A stretch of 57,419 nt of DNA from Streptosporangiaceae bacterium. Its GTDB lineage: Bacteria; Actinomycetota; Actinomycetes; Streptosporangiales; Streptosporangiaceae. The position numbers and the translations under genes were made by a program. Below, piece by piece: positions 57,215-57,419 of the stretch (position 1 is its first letter; each line of letters begins with the position of its first letter). The notes below the pieces were generated by a model. It made no database searches. It was not told the origin of the DNA and worked only from the letters and a program-made list of their open reading frames with translations. Location of the stretch: positions 1 through 57,419 of the forward strand of contig JAFAZE010000088.1 of assembly GCA_019239975.1 (NCBI GenBank), read 5' to 3'.

Positions 57215-57419
57215 ATCAGCTCTTGAGGCGCGCGGCGAGGCGGTAGCGGCGGTTCGGGCTCCGGATCGACGCAGTCGTCGGCTCAAGGACTCCTTCCTCC
57301 ACCAGTTCCTGTAGCACGTTGGTAAGCGTGCTCCTAGTCGCGCCTGTGATTTTCTGCAGCTCTTCCCGGCTGGCGTCATCCATGCCGCGCAGCGCAGCGA
57401 TGACCTGCGCCGCGAGGTC
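57215..57419 (-). CDS. Winged-helix DNA-binding protein, 5-prime part outside the window
   Basis: The minus-strand frame entering from the right edge ends at TGA 57215-57217. Its 67 residues form a winged helix: VIAALRGMDDASREELQKIT, ATRSTLTNVLQELVEEGVLE and NRRYRLAARLKS. The pattern suits a MarR/GntR-like regulator or the DNA-binding end of a larger protein. Start, length and neighbours are unknown. The gap 57015-57214 holds no gene. Confidence 0.7.

Noticed and set aside
1..57419. tRNA, rRNA, prophage or complete insertion sequences
   Set aside because: None was recognised on reading both strands; a computed tRNA and IS search would be decisive.

Overview
The window is very GC-rich, gene-dense DNA from an actinobacterium. 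Evidence for this is the GC-biased third codon positions, many GTG starts, ATGA/GTGA stop-start overlaps, ECF41 and SARP-type regulators, a CBM2-bearing secreted protein and a DosR-like gene set. I cannot name the genus; a soil, filamentous or Streptosporangiales-like lineage is a reasonable guess. I saw no rRNA, tRNA, CRISPR array, intact transposase or replication origin.

Bases 1-17,000 look like a hypoxia or dormancy island. A compact minus-strand operon (6190 to 1312) encodes a group 3b NAD(P)-linked [NiFe] hydrogenase: beta subunit, an HTH-less cyclic-nucleotide-binding-like protein, gamma, delta and alpha subunits, then the maturation protease. Around it lie a PPOX-fold flavin protein, a CBS-BON protein, an F420/NADP reductase-like protein, a truncated flavodoxin, a second cNMP-binding-like protein, an Acg-type nitroreductase and a GNAT/ADP-forming acyl-CoA synthetase fusion. 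Several of these families belong to the mycobacterial DosR regulon. I found imperfect copies of the DosR palindrome (GGGACTWWAGTCCC) in most of the matching upstream regions, at 35-66, 6227, 6748, 11736, 12957 and 14176. No DosR or DosS gene is in the window.

Bases 17,000-33,700 hold secreted and metabolic genes: a large secreted protein, a cupin ORF running antisense through a decayed sigma-factor gene, and a 1052-residue mosaic protein (ferritin-like, two CDGSH-type sites, a 4Fe-4S domain, a degenerate globin and a cytochrome-like tail). They also hold a Cpe/LpqF-type serine hydrolase, a dienelactone hydrolase, an amidohydrolase, a TauD-type dioxygenase, an EamA transporter, and a CBM2-kelch secreted protein behind a perfect LacI-type operator. 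The gaps here carry short tandem repeats (16, 17, 28 and 53 bp periods) and a long hairpin.

Bases 33,700-46,100 contain a HigBA-like toxin-antitoxin pair with a good leaderless promoter, a DUF72 protein, a three-gene overlapping two-component system (kinase, degenerate kinase-like protein, NarL-type regulator) and an intact acyl-CoA dehydrogenase. The acyl-CoA dehydrogenase is followed by a CoA-transferase with an internal deletion and a broken hydratase. After these come a VOC protein, a cyclase-family hydrolase, a PadR-regulated cassette and signal peptidase I.

Bases 46,100-57,419 alternate intact cassettes with gene debris. The intact ones are an RHH/DUF5615 toxin-antitoxin pair, a drug-type ABC exporter, a large SARP/NB-ARC regulator, an ArsR-like/DUF1707 pair and an ECF41 sigma factor with its carboxymuconolactone decarboxylase partner. 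The debris includes an APH fragment, DUF4097/ABC chimeras, an MMPL tail and an ABC ATPase cut at its Walker A motif. The right edge cuts a winged-helix gene.
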